A stretch of 64,000 nucleotides of DNA from Thermoguttaceae bacterium (GTDB lineage Bacteria; Planctomycetota; Planctomycetia; Pirellulales; Thermoguttaceae). The notes beneath the pieces are model-generated. The model saw only the letters and a list, made by a program, of their open reading frames with translations, was not told the DNA's origin and did no database searches. The position numbers and the translations under genes are program-made. Of the stretch, positions 48,867-59,554 are shown piece by piece. The number at the start of each line of letters is the position of its first letter. The stretch's first letter is position 1. The stretch spans positions 1-64,000 of the forward strand of contig JAFRXD010000082.1 of the NCBI GenBank assembly GCA_017441605.1, in the 5' to 3' direction.

Positions 48867-51713
48867 TTACTTGTCCGACGCGACCGGGTTAAAGGTCGCC
48901 CAGCAATACGATTCGGCGGGTATTTCGACGCGAACGACGCCCTCGCGCTTGTCGTTCAATTCGATCTCGAACGGCTCGCCCAAGCGCAAGTTGGAATCGC
49001 CGAGTCGAACCGTCGCTTTTCCGACCAGTCCCGAGTAGTAGAGCGGAACCGCGATCTCGCGAACGATCGCCTCGCGGGTCGGGTTGTAAAAGAAGGCGAG
49101 CCCTCGGGTTTCGGCGCTCGGGTCGGGGTCGACGTGGAGCCAGCCGTCCCAGTCGCGCCCGGTCGCGCGGCGAAGGTGGATGATGTCGGAGTCGAGGATT
49201 CGCCGATTCGCCTTGTAGAACGACGTCCACTTGACGACCGCTTTCTTCGTTTCCTCGGAGTCGTAAAGCCTTGGCCCGCGCCAGCAAGCCTGCGTTCCCG
49301 AACCGATTAAGTTGGCGAATCGCGCGTCGTAGTGGTCGAGGTGGTCTTTGAGCGGCTCGATCGTCGCCGCCGCGCCTCCGCCGTGGTACTGGCTGAGCGG
49401 AACGAACATCCAACCCAGCGACGCCGATTTCTCCCAAGTCCCGTCGTAAACGTTTTGGCGCTCGATAATAACCTGTTCCGCCCGCGGGAGCGACCAGTTC
49501 GTCTCGCGGTACCCCATCCCGGTCTTGTTCCCTCCCTCGAGGAAATAGCAGTCGGGCTGGTTGACGTAAATTCCGCGCTCGCGGCACCATCGGTACAGAT
49601 CCGCTTGCGCGCGCCACTGAACCCAAACGGAGTCTTCCTTTCCGCGATGGCCGGGGTGGTTCGTCGCCTCGCAGAAATCCCCGGGATAGGGTCCGTCGTT
49701 TTCGAAGACCCCAAAGTCGGCGTATTCCATAAAATCTTTGAGACTTTGGAGATAATCTTGACCCCAAGCGGAGCCGAGACAAGGCGCTCTCCCAAATATC
49801 GGTCGCGGATTATGAACGTTGTCGTCCGGGGTCCCCGCGCCTCGCGAAGACGTCAGCGAGTAGCCGCCCAGCGCGACGCCCGCCTCCTTCGCCTCGGCGC
49901 TAAGTTGACGATACAACTCCCGATAGCTCGCGTCTTTGCTCTCGAGATTGAACCCCGAGCCGAAGCTCATAATAAAGACCTCGAACCCGGTTTCGCGGCA
50001 TTGCTCGATTCCGTCGCGGACCTCTTCCGGGGACGCCTTGACCTTGTGGAACATTAGAGGGTTCTCCGCGGTCCACGGGGCGAGGATTCTCATCGCGCGC
50101 CGCAAAGCCAGACCCCGCCGCTCGCGCTCCCCGTTTTCGTAAAGCAGCTCGTAAATCGCGCTGGAAACGAACGGTTTGGCGCTCGAAACGACTTGCGCCG
50201 GACCGTGTTGCGGCGAGCCCTCGAGCAGGCAGAGCGTCTTGCGCGCGTAGTTGACTTGCGTCGGATAATCGGGATCGATCTTGAGCCGAAACGCCGGATT
50301 CTCCAGAAGCGTCAAGGAGCTCATTCCGTGGTAGGCGTAGTCGCTCATGGCGATTAGGTTATAGGGCGCGCCGGGGGTATAGGTCTCGACGATCGACTCG
50401 GTCTCGACCAATCGCAGCTCCTCGTTGACGAACGAGTCGACGACGAACTCCTTGTCCCCCAACGACTCCGGGCAGCTAACGACGAGCTTTTTCGAAATCA
50501 GAGGCGCCCCGTCGTATATTTCGTAGCGAACCTCGACTTCCGGCAGTTCCCGGCGCTTATTGGGGTCGCTCGCCGGAATCGGACCGTAGAGCGCGACGTT
50601 TTTCAAATGAACCCGGGTAAAAGGCGCGTCTGGGGAGGCTTTCGGATAGTCCTCCCCTCGCCCCGCCTTGCCGACTCGCCCGACCCTAAGGAGCTTCGGC
50701 GCTCCGGAGACCTCGACCCGACCGATTTCGATCGGCGCCCCCCCCGGCTGGGAACCGACCGCGATTAGCGTCGAGCCTTCCAAGCGCAGCGAGATAAACG
50801 CGTCCTTTTCCCGTTCGAACGAGCCGACGAGCTTCTCGCGCCCGTCGACGCAAAGCTCGTATTGCCGCGAAAACGGACGCGCGACGACCGAGACGAGCTT
50901 GTCCTCGAAAACCAGCGCCACCCCCGGCCCCCAAGAATTGGTTCGCTCGTCGTCCCCGACGTCGAGCGCGACGCGAAGCCCCGCCGCGCCCGGCGTCCAC
51001 TCGCGCTCGAGATACGCGCAAGTCTCGATAGGCGCGTAGATTTCGCCCGGTTTCCCCTCGTTTTTAACGGAAGTCCTCGGCGAGAGCGCGCTCAGTTTCT
51101 CGGTCCAAGATTGGTCGAGCTCCTCGAGGAACGGCTCCTCGAACAGTTTTTCCCCTTGGGTTACGGCGGGAATCTCGATCGGCGGTAGGAAGAACAGGCT
51201 CAAGCGCTTTCCTTTAGGAGGCCACTCGACGTCGCGCGAAAGCCATTCGGACCGCTTTTTATAAGGGAATCGCTCCTCGATTTCCCCGACTTCCCAGCGA
51301 TCGAATCGATACGCCCCGTCCAGCGGTTTCGCCGAGTCGCGCCATTCCTCCCTCCAATAGTTCGCGACCGGGGCGCCCGCGAACCCGCCGATCGGGAACG
51401 ATTCCCCGTCGAGAACGATCCGCCCCTCCGGCGCGATCGCCCGGACGAATTCCTCGCCGGACGTCAAATTTCGCAACGAAACGGTCGCCGCGTTCGGCTC
51501 GAGGGCGATTCGCCGCTCGACCAAGCCGTTCGTTAGGGTAAGTTCTCGCGCCGATTCGTCGAATCGAACCTCGGAGACGAACGGAGCCGGATTCAAGAGC
51601 CAATCGACCCGGCTCGCGTCCGCGCCGCTCGCGAAGGATCCGAGCGCGACGGATCCAAGCGCGACGAGAAGTCGGCCGACCGTAACGACAAGCGCGTTGG
51701 CAAAACGTTTCAT
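48867..51713 (-). CDS. large secreted GH36/GH27-like protein
   Basis: 948 residues, signal peptide MKRFANALVVTVGRLLVALG...SGA. Residues about 40-480 form an N-terminal beta-supersandwich with an inserted LamG-like region (GVALVFEDKLVSVVARPF). From about 500 there is a TIM barrel in which FEVFIMSFGSGFNLESKD, VALGGYSLTSSRGAG, FGVFENDGPYPGDF and the YVNQPDCYFLEGG strand carry acidic residues at alpha-galactosidase-like positions. The family is likely GH36/GH27-related but unassigned. It is the first gene of the five-gene operon; the promoter lies 95 bases upstream and the next gene begins 33 bases after its stop. Confidence 0.65.
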   Translation of the reverse strand: MKRFANALVVTVGRLLVALGSVALGSFASGADASRVDWLLNPAPFVSEVRFDESARELTLTNGLVERRIALEPNAATVSLRNLTSGEEFVRAIAPEGRIVLDGESFPIGGFAGAPVANYWREEWRDSAKPLDGAYRFDRWEVGEIEERFPYKKRSEWLSRDVEWPPKGKRLSLFFLPPIEIPAVTQGEKLFEEPFLEELDQSWTEKLSALSPRTSVKNEGKPGEIYAPIETCAYLEREWTPGAAGLRVALDVGDDERTNSWGPGVALVFEDKLVSVVARPFSRQYELCVDGREKLVGSFEREKDAFISLRLEGSTLIAVGSQPGGAPIEIGRVEVSGAPKLLRVGRVGKAGRGEDYPKASPDAPFTRVHLKNVALYGPIPASDPNKRRELPEVEVRYEIYDGAPLISKKLVVSCPESLGDKEFVVDSFVNEELRLVETESIVETYTPGAPYNLIAMSDYAYHGMSSLTLLENPAFRLKIDPDYPTQVNYARKTLCLLEGSPQHGPAQVVSSAKPFVSSAIYELLYENGERERRGLALRRAMRILAPWTAENPLMFHKVKASPEEVRDGIEQCRETGFEVFIMSFGSGFNLESKDASYRELYRQLSAEAKEAGVALGGYSLTSSRGAGTPDDNVHNPRPIFGRAPCLGSAWGQDYLQSLKDFMEYADFGVFENDGPYPGDFCEATNHPGHRGKEDSVWVQWRAQADLYRWCRERGIYVNQPDCYFLEGGNKTGMGYRETNWSLPRAEQVIIERQNVYDGTWEKSASLGWMFVPLSQYHGGGAAATIEPLKDHLDHYDARFANLIGSGTQACWRGPRLYDSEETKKAVVKWTSFYKANRRILDSDIIHLRRATGRDWDGWLHVDPDPSAETRGLAFFYNPTREAIVREIAVPLYYSGLVGKATVRLGDSNLRLGEPFEIELNDKREGVVRVEIPAESYCWATFNPVASDK

Positions 51714-51807
51714 AAATTTCGCTCGCTAATTTATAGGGGGAAGGGGGATCGTCGGGAATCGGGAAAATCGCGCTCGAAGGGGGCGAATTTCCGATTCTCC
51801 GACCCAT

Positions 51808-51836
51808 ATCATAAAGGCTCGAGAGCGCGGTTTCAA
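51808..51836 (-). promoter_or_regulatory. promoter of the five-gene minus-strand operon
   Basis: On the minus strand TTGAAA (51836-51831), 17-base spacer, TATGAT (51813-51808). No further promoter or terminator is evident until 41757. Confidence 0.6.
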
Positions 51837-51914
51837 GCGCCGAATCCCCTTTCCGAGTCGTTTTTCACAATTTGAGGAAAAAACAAAAACCGTATTTTTT
51901 CTTCTCCTCCTCTA

Positions 51915-51942
51915 TTTCAAAATCGGTAATCGAGCGTATAAT
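51915..51942 (+). promoter_or_regulatory. promoter of the HAD phosphatase gene
   Basis: TTTCAA (51915-51920), 16-base spacer, TATAAT (51937-51942). The -35 box is weak. Confidence 0.4.
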
Positions 51943-52049
51943 CAAACCCGAGGTAATTTTTGAGCGCGCCGCCCCGCGCGGTTTCGCTCCGTCGTTCCCT
52001 TAGACGGCTCTCGACGCCCTTTTTCGCCGTCGACGCCGAAGGACGCGCT

Positions 52050-52730
52050 ATGTCGATACGATTCGTTTACTTCGATCTTGGAAACGTGCTTCTGCGCTTT
52101 AGCGTTCACCGAATGCTCTCTCAGCTCGCCGAAGCGACGGGGCTTCCCTTAGAGGACGTTCAAACCCTTTGTTTCGACGAGGGGCGGTACCGAGGTTACG
52201 AGATTGGCGAGACGTCGACCGAGGAATTTCTCGACGCCCTTTGCGACGCGGTCGGGACGAAACCGAACCGCGACGATTTAGTTCGCGCGATCAACGATAT
52301 TTTCTGGGCGAACGACCCCGTCTTGCCGATCGTTCGGAAACTGGCGAAGCTCGGCGTCCCGCGAGGGATCCTCTCCAACACGAACCCGTTGCACTGGGGA
52401 TACGTCGAGGAGGCGTTTCCGCGCATTTGGGACTGCTTCCCGGAGCACAAACTGGCGAGCCATCTCGTTCGCGCGCTCAAACCGTTCCCCGAGATCTACC
52501 AAATCGCGCTCGACGACGCCAAAAAGGAAATTCCCGACCTCCAACCGAGCGAAGTCCTCTTTATCGACGACCTCGCCCCGAACGTCGAAGGCGCGAAAAA
52601 GTTCGGCTTTCAAACGATCCACTACGTCGATTTCGACTCCTTCCTCGAACAATACAAAACGTTCGAGCTGCCGGTTCCCTCTCGCTATCTCCAGCGAGAG
52701 CCCCCCGAGGAGTCGGAAAAGAGCGAATAG
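52050..52730 (+). CDS. HAD-superfamily phosphatase (YihX-like)
   Basis: 226 residues from the ATG at 52050, preceded by AAGGA. HAD motif I is FVYFDLGNVLL (Asp9, with Gly in the second position, as in YihX-like alpha-D-glucose-1-phosphate phosphatases), motif II is ILSNTNP, motif III Lys lies in LKPFPEIY, and motif IV is EVLFIDDLAPNVEGAKKFG. The cap is the small helical subclass I type. It dephosphorylates a small phosphorylated metabolite, probably a sugar phosphate. Single-gene unit ended by the hairpin at 52786-52823. Confidence 0.9.
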   Translation: MSIRFVYFDLGNVLLRFSVHRMLSQLAEATGLPLEDVQTLCFDEGRYRGYEIGETSTEEFLDALCDAVGTKPNRDDLVRAINDIFWANDPVLPIVRKLAKLGVPRGILSNTNPLHWGYVEEAFPRIWDCFPEHKLASHLVRALKPFPEIYQIALDDAKKEIPDLQPSEVLFIDDLAPNVEGAKKFGFQTIHYVDFDSFLEQYKTFELPVPSRYLQREPPEESEKSE

Positions 52731-53078
52731 CGCGGCAACTGCCAATTTGACTTTTCCGCGGCGAATTTTTCCCGCGAACAGAACGAAAACGACGTCGCGA
52801 TTTTTCTTCGCGCCGTCGTTTTTCTCGTTCAATTGCGAACAAAACGCGCCCCGGCTTTCTCGCGGCGCGTTGGGGCGCCAAATAAATCGGATTGTTTGGC
52901 GCCGCGTTTGCATAGTTCTTTGGCGTACCGCGAATCGACGACGCGGCGACAAGTCGAAACCTTCGGCTCGTCGTAACCGGGGTTTTTGCCAACGTCGCGA
53001 TCGCGCCGCGTTTGCGAGCTCGCTCGCGATTTATCGAACGTCGCGTTGCGACTGAAACAATCGATTAGGAGTTTTAAA
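52731..53078. other. 348-base region before groES
   Basis: Contains the terminator at 52786-52823 and the upstream region of groES. No CIRCE-type inverted repeat (TTAGCACTC-N9-GAGTGCTAA) and no unambiguous promoter was seen. No gene. Confidence 0.5.
52786..52823 (+). terminator. terminator of the HAD phosphatase gene
   Basis: AACGACGTCGCG and CGCGCCGTCGTT flank a T-rich loop, followed by TTTCTCG. Confidence 0.7.
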
Positions 53079-53417
53079 ATGGCTAAGAAAAAGTGCGACG
53101 CCGCGTCGGAATGCAAATGCTCCTGCGGTATGAAACTTCAACCCCTCGGCGATCGCGTCGTCGTTCGACGCGACGAATCCGAAGAAAAGACCGCCGGTGG
53201 GCTCTATTTGCCCGACTCCGCGAAGAATAAGCCTTCGCGAGGCGTCGTCGTTTCCGTTGGCGACGGGAAAATCCTCGACGACGGAACCCGTGCCAAGTCC
53301 GCCGTTCAAGAGGGCGATCGCGTTCTCTTCCTCTCCTACGCCGGCGAAGATTTCAAATTCGGCGACTGCGAATTTCTCCTAATGCGCGAAAGCGACATTC
53401 TCGCCATTATTAAGTGA
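53079..53417 (+). CDS. groES: co-chaperonin GroES with Cys-rich N-terminus
   Basis: 112 residues. Residues from about 18 are standard Gro[22 protein letters not shown], the mobile-loop region [29 protein letters not shown] and the C-terminal [12 protein letters not shown]. It caps GroEL to enclose folding proteins. The first 17 residues ([17 protein letters not shown]) add four cysteines at 6, 12, 14 and 16, absent from ordinary GroES. The longer start is favoured because TTAGGAG lies upstream of the ATG at 53079, while the internal Met18 has no clear site. groEL follows 65 bases downstream. Confidence 0.94.
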   Translation: MAKKKCDAASECKCSCGMKLQPLGDRVVVRRDESEEKTAGGLYLPDSAKNKPSRGVVVSVGDGKILDDGTRAKSAVQEGDRVLFLSYAGEDFKFGDCEFLLMRESDILAIIK

Positions 53418-53470
53418 GCGCTCCCGGCCGAATCGAATCAAAAATAAAACGATAGATCAAAAAGAGATAA

Positions 53471-55105
<1,635 letters not shown>

Positions 55106-55141
55106 TCGCGAGCGCTTAGGCGCGTCCAAATAAAGAAAAAG

Positions 55142-55180
55142 GCGCGAATCGAACGCGAAAGTTCGGTTCGCGCTCTTTTG
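55142..55180 (+). terminator. terminator of groESL
   Basis: GCGCGAATCGAAC (55142-55154) pairs with GTTCGGTTCGCGC (55161-55173), followed by TCTTTTG. Confidence 0.85.
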
Positions 55181-55495
55181 TTTTCGACGTCGATTCTCTT
55201 GAACTAATTTTGAATTGTTAAAATAGGAAGGAAGGGGAATTTGTAGGTCTTTGCTTTTTCTATCGCCTTCGCAAGTTCCAAAAAAATATTCTTTTTTTAT
55301 TATTTTTCTTGCGTTTCAATATTGTCGACGATACAATAACGAGCGTTCGGCGTTTTAACTGTGCGAGGCGTCATTTTTTTGTCGTTTCGACGTTTGCGTT
55401 TTTGGCGCGTCCCGGCTAAATCGCCGCCGTTTTCCTTTCGTTTGTTTTGGAAGTCGACCTCGACTTCGCGCAACGTTTTTTTGGAGGTCCTTCGG
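55181..55495. other. AT-rich leader and promoter region of the DUF1559 gene
   Basis: Contains a promoter at 55309-55337 and a leader of about 150 bases. The stretch at 55200-55330 is clearly AT-richer than the rest of the window. No gene. Confidence 0.5.
55309..55337 (+). promoter_or_regulatory. promoter of the DUF1559 gene
   Basis: TTGCGT (55309-55314), 17-base spacer, TACAAT (55332-55337). Confidence 0.55.
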
Positions 55496-56663
55496 ATGAG
55501 AACAATGTCAAACTGGGGGGGGGGGTAAGGATCGCAACGGTTTTACCCTCGTCGAACTTTTGGTCGTTATCGCGATCATCGGCATTCTAATCGGTCTACT
55601 TCTTCCCGCTGTTCAAGCGGCTCGCGAGGCGGCTCGCCGTATGCAGTGCACGAACAACCTAAAGCAGCTCGCGCTCGGTATGCAGAACTACCACGACACG
55701 CACGGGACGTTCCCCGCCGGTCGTTGGGGCGGCGTCTGCGCCTGCTGCGGTAGCGGCGACGAAAGAATCGGGCACAGCTTCGTTTGGAGCTGCAGCTTCT
55801 TTATCACCCCGTTCCTCGAACAACAACCGCTCTACGATATCTTCACGAGCGAGATCGAGTCCCGCTCCGACGGGCGTTGGCCCGTTCCGTGGCTTAACGG
55901 CAACACGAACAAGACCAATCTCCGCCCCCTGTACACCACCGTCGTCTCTTGCTACGTCTGCCCGTCCGACTCCACCGCGCGCACGCCTAGCAATAGCGGC
56001 CAAGTTAAGGCGAACTACGGCTTCTGCAACGGCGACTCCTGCTACTACAACAATCAGCCGAACGGTTCCGGCATGCGCGGCATGTTCGTCACCAAGACGT
56101 GGCACACGATGGCCGCTTGCGTCGACGGGACGAGCAACACGGCGATGGCTAGCGAGTTCGTCACCCACACCGATCCCGCGATCGCCGAAGTGACCAACGC
56201 GAACAACGGGCTCGTTAAGGGGTCCTTCTATCTTGGGCACAACTACGAGACCCTTTCCGCCAATCCGTCCGTCTGCTTGAACATGAGAAACCCGAACGAT
56301 CAGCGCATGTTGACCGGGAACTACTTCAACAACTGGCGCGGCCACACTCGTTGGGCGGGTCGTCTCACCGACGGTTGCTCCTTCACGACGATTCTGCCTC
56401 CGAACTCGCCTTCCTGCTTGGTCGGAAGCGTTTCTCCGTACTACTCCGGCGGTATCGCTTCCGCCGCCAGTAACCACAGCGGCGGCGTCAACGTGTGCAT
56501 GTGCGACGGTTCGGTTCGTTTCGTTTCCGACACGATCGATTGCGGCAACACCTCCTCGCCCGCTCCCGGATACGGCAACGCCTCCTCGATCGGCGCCTCG
56601 CCTTACGGCGTTTGGGGCGCGATGGGATCCCGCGCCGGCGGCGAAACCACCGCGAGCATGTGA
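55496..56663 (+). CDS. DUF1559 prepilin-like protein, frameshifted at an 11-G run
   Basis: The product should begin [11 protein letters not shown], then the type IV prepilin-like cleavage/helix region [20 protein letters not shown] followed by [18 protein letters not shown], the standard start of planctomycete DUF1559 (H-X9-DG) proteins. The C-terminal H-X9-DG motif is present ([12 protein letters not shown]). The ATG at 55496 has GGAGGT upstream, but the eleven Gs at 55515-55525 lead to a TAA after ten codons; ten Gs would restore one frame of 388 residues to 56663. The remaining 1.1 kb frame has no other damage. It could be sequencing error, a switched-off phase-variable allele, or slippage during expression. 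DUF1559 proteins are abundant pseudopilin-like surface or secreted proteins. The usual partner lipoprotein follows. Confidence 0.88.
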
Positions 56664-56771
56664 TTCTAAGTCCATTTGTTAAATGAAATAGAGCGGAATC
56701 GTCGAACCGTCGAGGCTCGGCGGTTCCGTTTGTCTTTCCGAAAAAACTCGATCGAGAACAGGAATCGAACG

Positions 56772-57230
56772 ATGAAAAAATTCTTTTGCGCCGTCGTCGC
56801 GCTTTGCCTCGTCGCTCCCCTCGTCGGATGCGAGAAGAAACCGGACGGTCTACCGAAATTAACCCCCGTTACCGTAACGATTAAACAGGACGGAAAACCG
56901 CTCGCCGACGCCAACGTCTCCTTCTTCGCCCAAACCGAGGCGAACAAGAAATGGGTCGCGGGAGGAACGACCGACGCCCAAGGCGTCATCGAAGTGATGA
57001 CGATGGGAAAATACAAAGGCATGGTCGCCGACACGTTCAAAGTTACCGTGATGAAGACTTTGATCGAGAATCCCCAACTGAAAGAGGACGATCCCCCGGG
57101 AGATTTCTATTCCCTCGTCGATAAAAAATATATGACCGAGGCGACCACCGATCTCACGATCGAAGTCTCCGGATCCGGCCCCTTGACGTTCGATCTCGAC
57201 GTCGGTCCCGAGGTCAAAGAGAAGCAATAA
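56772..57230 (+). CDS. small lipoprotein with transthyretin-like fold, DUF1559 partner
   Basis: 152 residues. Lipobox VGCEKK at about 18-22 (LVAPLVGC). The body has the carboxypeptidase-regulatory-like/transthyretin pattern: VTVTIKQDGKPLADANVSFF, GGTTDAQGVIEVMTMGKYKG, FKVTV. In Planctomycetota such a lipoprotein very often follows a DUF1559 gene, as here (108 bases after). It is probably surface-exposed or periplasmic and its role is unknown. The start at 56772 is chosen because it gives the signal peptide. The unit ends at 57291-57330. Confidence 0.87.
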   Translation: MKKFFCAVVALCLVAPLVGCEKKPDGLPKLTPVTVTIKQDGKPLADANVSFFAQTEANKKWVAGGTTDAQGVIEVMTMGKYKGMVADTFKVTVMKTLIENPQLKEDDPPGDFYSLVDKKYMTEATTDLTIEVSGSGPLTFDLDVGPEVKEKQ

Positions 57231-57290
57231 GCTCTCGCGTCGATTCTTTTCCCCGCGCTTGCGCTTTCGAGCGCGACGCGTTACAATAAG

Positions 57291-57330
57291 ACGGACTTTT
57301 CCCTTCGGTTGGGAAAAGCCCGTTTTTTTT
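57291..57330 (+). terminator. strong terminator
   Basis: ACGGACTTTTCCC and GGGAAAAGCCCGT form a 13-bp stem (one mismatch) followed by eight Ts. It separates the DUF1559 unit from the phosphoesterase gene. Confidence 0.9.
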
Positions 57331-57366
57331 ATCGCGTCCATTTTTCGTCAACTTTCGAGGCTCCCT

Positions 57367-59409
57367 ATGAACTCGCTCTCCGCGTCTCCGACCCTCTCTC
57401 GCCGCTCTTTTCTTCGGAACGGACTGGTGGGCGCGACGTTGCTTTGTCTACCGAGCAAAACGCTCTTCGCCTACGAGGCGAGCGCCGACCAAGCCGACAA
57501 CGACGTCGTTCTCCGTTTCTCCGCCGCCAGCGACGTCCACTTCAAAAAGGATCCGAACACGCGAGAGGGCGTTCGGTTTCGTCATATGATTCAGTTTATG
57601 TACGAGTACTCCAAGAGTCAGAAATACGATAAATACGACGCGATGCTTTTCGCGGGAGACTTCTCCGACCACGGCTACCCGGAGGAGCTTCATAATTTCA
57701 AGCGAATTATGGACGAGGAGATCAAGCCGGGCACGGAGACGGTTCTGTGCATGGGGAACCACGAGTTCTACGGCGGGAATAAAAAGACGTGGGAGGAAAT
57801 TTTTGAGCGCCCGTCGAACAAAGTCCACGAAGTCAACGGGTTCCGTTTCATCGGGCTCTCCCCCGACTGGGGCGTTTGGAAGGACGATATCGGACACGAC
57901 CAAGACTACTTCTACGCCCGCGACTGGTACGAGAGCGAAATCAAAGCCGCTTGCGAGGCGTCCCCCGACAAGCCCGTCTTCCCTTTCCAGCATTACCATG
58001 TAACCTCCACCGTCTACGGAAGTCGCGCCGACGACCCTTGGGGCGTCAAAGATCTCTACGAGATTCTCCAGCGCTACCCGCGCGCAATTAATTTCTCCGG
58101 GCATTCCCACTACCCGCTCAACGACCCTCGGTCCGCGTGGCAGGGGCGCTTCACCGCGTTCGGAACCGGCGCGCTCACCTATATCGAGATGGGAAGCGAG
58201 GGCGGTCGATACGAGAAATTCCCGAAAGGGTATCTCGAGACCGCGCAATTCTACGTCGTCGAAGTCCGCCGCGACAATAGCGTTATTCTTAAGCCGTACG
58301 ACCTTAGTTGCGACGAGTTCTACGACTTCGTCTATATGGTCGCCGAGCCGGGCGCGATCGACAAATATACCTATACCGACGAGCGCTATCGAACCTCGGC
58401 GAAACCGGTTTGGGGCGAGGGCGCCGACGCCGTTTGCGAGGAAATCTACTCCGACGGCGCCGTTCTGACCTTCCCGCAAGCGACCTGCAAAGATACCTTG
58501 CACAGCTATCGCGTCGACTTGCGCAAGAAGTACTTCGACAGCTGGGAGCCGATCCCCTCGCAGTACTTCTGGTCCGGCTACGTTCGCAAGTATCCGGCGA
58601 AGGAGAAGAAAATCGAACTCGCGCTCCCCGCCGAGGAGACCGAGTACAAGGCGGAAATCGTCGCCCTCAATCCCTTCTTTAGGGAGAGCGAGCAAAAATT
58701 AACCGCCGAGTTCAAAACCCTCGCCGACGAGTACGCGCAAGTCGATAAAAACGCCCCTTGTCCCGAGCCGAACTTCCTCGACTTCCGTTTCGACGGCGAG
58801 ACCCCCGTCAACGCTCCCGTCAACGGGTTCAAAAAACAGCGCGAGCCGCAAACGTTCGGGGAGCCGAAAATCGTTCGCGTTCCGGAGGCCGACGGCGCTT
58901 TCGCGATGAAATTCAACGGGGACGAGCAGTACTGCAAAGTCCAATTCGGCGCTCGCGAGTACAAGAAATTATCTTGCGCGACGTTGGCGGCGAAATTTAT
59001 TCTCGACGATTACCCCGTCAAGGACAACGCCGATATTATCGGGAACACCCAAAACGCCGGAATCACTTTTGAAATCGACCGCGCGACGAAGCATTTGAGC
59101 TTCTGGGCGAACGTCGACGGAAAGTACGCCATTTTGAAGACCCCCGTCGAGCCCGGCGTTTTGCATAACGTTTTCGGAACCTACGACGGAAAAGTCGCGG
59201 TTCTCTACCTCGACGGCAAAGAGGTCGCGCGACAAGAAGCCCCCGGAAAACTGAAGCATCCCGCCGAGCCCGATCTTCAAGCGTTCTGCGTCGGAGCCGA
59301 CGTAACCTCCGGAGGAAGAGGCGGCAACTGCTTTAACGGAAAGATTTTCCGCGCCAGCGTCTTTAATTGGGCCCTGACCCCCGAGCAGGTCGCCAACTTG
59401 TCCAAGTAA
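57367..59409 (+). CDS. Tat-exported metallophosphoesterase with LamG-like domain
   Basis: 680 residues from the ATG at 57367, which places a twin-arginine motif (LSRRSFLRNG) at 10-19. The calcineurin-like domain carries its metal ligands: SDVHF (55-59), AGDFSDHG (96-103), GNHEF (130-134), FPFQHYHV and FSGHSHYPLND. Residues 300-480 are a beta-sandwich linker region. Residues about 510-680 form a LamG/concanavalin domain (CATLAAKFILDDYPVKD, VLYLDGKEVARQEAPGKL). The enzyme should hydrolyse a phosphoester outside the cytoplasm, with the lectin-like domain perhaps targeting a glycan. Single gene, closed by the hairpin at 59418. Confidence 0.9.
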   Translation: MNSLSASPTLSRRSFLRNGLVGATLLCLPSKTLFAYEASADQADNDVVLRFSAASDVHFKKDPNTREGVRFRHMIQFMYEYSKSQKYDKYDAMLFAGDFSDHGYPEELHNFKRIMDEEIKPGTETVLCMGNHEFYGGNKKTWEEIFERPSNKVHEVNGFRFIGLSPDWGVWKDDIGHDQDYFYARDWYESEIKAACEASPDKPVFPFQHYHVTSTVYGSRADDPWGVKDLYEILQRYPRAINFSGHSHYPLNDPRSAWQGRFTAFGTGALTYIEMGSEGGRYEKFPKGYLETAQFYVVEVRRDNSVILKPYDLSCDEFYDFVYMVAEPGAIDKYTYTDERYRTSAKPVWGEGADAVCEEIYSDGAVLTFPQATCKDTLHSYRVDLRKKYFDSWEPIPSQYFWSGYVRKYPAKEKKIELALPAEETEYKAEIVALNPFFRESEQKLTAEFKTLADEYAQVDKNAPCPEPNFLDFRFDGETPVNAPVNGFKKQREPQTFGEPKIVRVPEADGAFAMKFNGDEQYCKVQFGAREYKKLSCATLAAKFILDDYPVKDNADIIGNTQNAGITFEIDRATKHLSFWANVDGKYAILKTPVEPGVLHNVFGTYDGKVAVLYLDGKEVARQEAPGKLKHPAEPDLQAFCVGADVTSGGRGGNCFNGKIFRASVFNWALTPEQVANLSK

Positions 59410-59417
59410 GCGAGAAA

Positions 59418-59455
59418 GCCCCGGGGAGTCCGCGATTCCTCGGGGCGACTCTTTG
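59418..59455 (+). terminator. terminator of the phosphoesterase gene
   Basis: GCCCCGGGGA pairs with TTCCTCGGGGC across a short loop, followed by GACTCTTTG. One G-T pair. Confidence 0.6.
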
Positions 59456-59456
59456 T

Positions 59457-59488
59457 TTGTCAACTATTAAACGATTCAAAGTTGACAA
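59457..59488 (+). promoter_or_regulatory. putative BirA operator of bioB-birA
   Basis: Perfect inverted repeat TTGTCAACT (59457-59465) and AGTTGACAA (59480-59488), 14 bases apart. This matches the layout of known biotin operators, which have arms of the form TTGTnAACC and GGTTnACAA spaced by 14-16. A third half-site-like TTTGTCGAC (59489-59497) makes an overlapping imperfect palindrome with the right arm. The bioB-birA gene pair downstream encodes a BirA with a DNA-binding domain. Confidence 0.8.
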
Positions 59489-59510
59489 TTTGTCGACTCC
59501 GCGCTACAAT
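59482..59510 (+). promoter_or_regulatory. bioB: promoter of bioB-birA
   Basis: Consensus TTGACA (59482-59487), 17-base spacer, TACAAT (59505-59510). The -35 box lies within the right operator arm, so repressor binding would block RNA polymerase. Confidence 0.85.
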
Positions 59511-59554
59511 AAAGCAAACGATATATGATCGACTGGCGCAAGAAGGAGCGAACT

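Noticed and set aside
52900..53078. Heat-shock CIRCE element upstream of groES
   Set aside because: I looked for TTAGCACTC with GAGTGCTAA and found neither arm.
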